A program made the translations under genes and the position numbers. DNA of 60,000 bases, taken from positions 339,314-399,313 of the forward strand of contig NMRA01000077.1 in NCBI GenBank assembly GCA_002633005.1, written 5' to 3'. Positions within the stretch are counted from its first letter, which is position 1. Each line of letters begins with the position of its first letter. Positions 59,100 to 60,000 of the stretch are shown piece after piece. The notes below the pieces were generated by a model. The model did no database searches and had not been told where the DNA came from. It saw nothing but the letters and a program-made list of their open reading frames with translations. This stretch comes from Phoronis australis. Taxonomy: Eukaryota > Phoronida > Phoronidae.

Positions 59100-59330
59100 T
59101 GGTGAATAAAACATCTCCTGTGGAAACTACTCCTGTACCTGTGGCTTCAGTTGAGACTACACCAAGTCTTCCAGCAACCTCTCAACCTCCAACAGGAGCA
59201 CCCAGCAAGCCACCAGCGACAGAGCCAGTTGTCATTCCAACAACAACACCCCAAGAGCCAGTGTCGAGACCGACCACGACCCAACCACCAGCACCACTGT
59301 CAACCCAACTACCAACAGAGACAGTTGAAG
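59100..59330 (+). CDS. Exon 54: Thr/Pro linker 11 (last exon in window)
   Basis: 231 nt, phase 1-1. LVNKTSPVETTPVPVASVET, then PPTGAPSKPPATEPVVIPTT and TQLPTETVE. The donor gtatgt at 59331 is also the first base of a 24-bp minisatellite. It ends in phase 1 and needs a further exon beyond the window. Confidence 0.87.
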
Positions 59331-59642
59331 GTATGTTATGTCTTAGCTTTGAAAGTATGTTATGTCTTAGCTTTGATGGTATGTTATATCTTAGCTTTGA
59401 TGGTATGTTATGTCTTAGCTTTGATGGTATGTTATGTCTTAGCTTTGATGGTATGTTATATCTTAGCTTTGATGGTATGTTATGTCTTAGCTTTGATGGT
59501 ATGTTATGTCTTAGCTTTGATGGTATGTTATGTCTTAGCTTTGATGGTATGTTATGTCTTAGCTTTGATGGTATGTTATGTCTTAGCTTTGATGGTATGT
59601 TATGTCTTAGCTTTGATGGTATGTTATATCTTAGCTTCTGTA
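59331..59642. repeat. 24-bp minisatellite, 13 copies, each with a GTATGT donor-like start
   Basis: GTATGTTATGTCTTAGCTTT plus GATG, 13 units in register, three of them with TATATC in place of TATGTC. It starts exactly at the exon 54 donor. The unit is a multiple of three and open in both directions, which produces repeated MLCLSFDG (plus) and SKLRHNIP (minus) frames that I treat as non-coding. Confidence 0.95.
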
Positions 59643-60000
59643 TAGTTGGTCTCCCGAGGGGCATGGCATATTGTCACAGGTACGTGTTTCTTCTGCATCT
59701 CAGTTTCAAAATGGCTGAATAGATGCTGGAATTTTGGCATTTTACTGATGTGGAGATCTTTGTTCCTCTCAATTCATGCTGAAAATGAAGCGATTCTTCT
59801 CACCTATGCTGTTCCTTGTTTTAGAATTGCCGTATCTGTGTCCTGTTATTTCTTCCGTCATGAATATGTGACATAACCTATTCAGATGTCTCCAAATTCT
59901 TCAAGAGTTCTTAGATTGTTAAGATAAGAATTCTAACTGGGTAATTATGTGCACAAGCCAATTCGGCCTAGTGTCTAAAGGATATAGTTACACCTGTTCC
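59643..60000. other. Intron sequence to the window end, nothing recognised
   Basis: No exon with a phase-1 acceptor and linker- or module-type content is visible; the gene probably continues beyond 60000. Confidence 0.5.

Larger units (their letters stand above)
2173..59330 (+). other. Giant SCO-spondin/VWF-like secreted modular protein gene (partial at both ends)
   Basis: Gene-level entry. 54 exons plus two extra copies join in frame, about 3,260 residues. Order: EGF, TB-like, D1 (VWD-C8-TIL-E), D2, D' (TIL-E), D3, four LDLa, then Thr/Pro-rich linkers alternating with eight two-exon Cys-bracketed beta modules. D1-D2-D'-D3 is known from von Willebrand factor, gel-forming mucins, SCO-spondin and hemocytin, where it drives disulfide polymerisation in the secretory pathway. 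LDLa repeats directly after D3 point to SCO-spondin. No TSP1 repeats or cystine knot are seen in the window. Introns between domains are mostly phase 1, typical of shuffled extracellular modules. The first exon begins in phase 1 and the last ends in phase 1, so both ends lie outside what I can see. The product is probably extracellular matrix, mucus or a fibre-like polymer. Domain families are read by eye from Cys patterns; exact orthology is not established. Confidence 0.88.

Noticed and set aside
59069-59722. 217-aa frame with MLCLSFDG repeats and minus-strand SKLRHNIP repeats
   Set aside because: Only the first part (59100-59330) is a linker exon; the rest is a 24-bp minisatellite after a good donor, open in both strands because its length is a multiple of three.

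Overview
The window is animal (metazoan) nuclear DNA: AT-rich, with GT-AG introns of mostly 0.3-2.5 kb, and it is dominated by ONE very large plus-strand gene. I assembled 54 exons by hand, plus two near-identical extra exon copies, from about 2,173 to 59,330. Each was defined by acceptor and donor sites, intron phase and domain content, and the phase matches across almost every junction. The exons sum to about 9.8 kb of coding sequence, roughly 3,260 residues. The gene appears to run off both ends: no start codon or signal peptide exon was found, and no stop. The species cannot be named from the sequence; a marine or early-branching invertebrate is only an impression.

Layout. (i) 1-2,172: nothing coding that I can support, and one foldback repeat. 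(ii) 2,173-3,678: an EGF-like exon and a TB (8-Cys)-like exon. (iii) 4,712-24,800: a von Willebrand factor / SCO-spondin / gel-forming mucin type N-terminal series, VWD1-C8-TIL-E, VWD2-C8-TIL-E, TIL'-E' (the D' unit, which has no VWD) and VWD3-C8-TIL-E. This is the D1-D2-D'-D3 order. (iv) 24,744-27,667: four LDL-receptor class A repeats, one per exon. D1-D2-D'-D3 followed by LDLa repeats is the N-terminal plan of SCO-spondin. (v) 29,473-59,330: an alternating series of Thr/Pro-rich mucin-like linker exons (all phase 1-1) and eight copies of a roughly 130-150 residue module. Each module is encoded by two exons (phases 1-0 and 0-1), with one Cys near its start and one near its end. The modules look like very diverged discoidin / galactose-binding-like beta-sandwiches. 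Modules M3+M4 were duplicated as M6+M7.

Functionally this predicts a secreted, probably disulfide-linked and O-glycosylated extracellular polymer: D assemblies for multimerisation, LDLa repeats for calcium-dependent ligand binding, and a mucin-like tail displaying repeated beta modules.

The introns carry many repeats: minisatellites with periods 63, 42, 40, 25, 72, 48, 19 and 24 bp, foldback/MITE-like elements, and at least three dispersed non-coding repeat families. Four single-base N characters (13,289; 29,472; 33,257; 41,022) all lie at the edge of duplicated or tandem sequence. They probably mark assembly joins, so the exon duplications next to them should be treated with suspicion.
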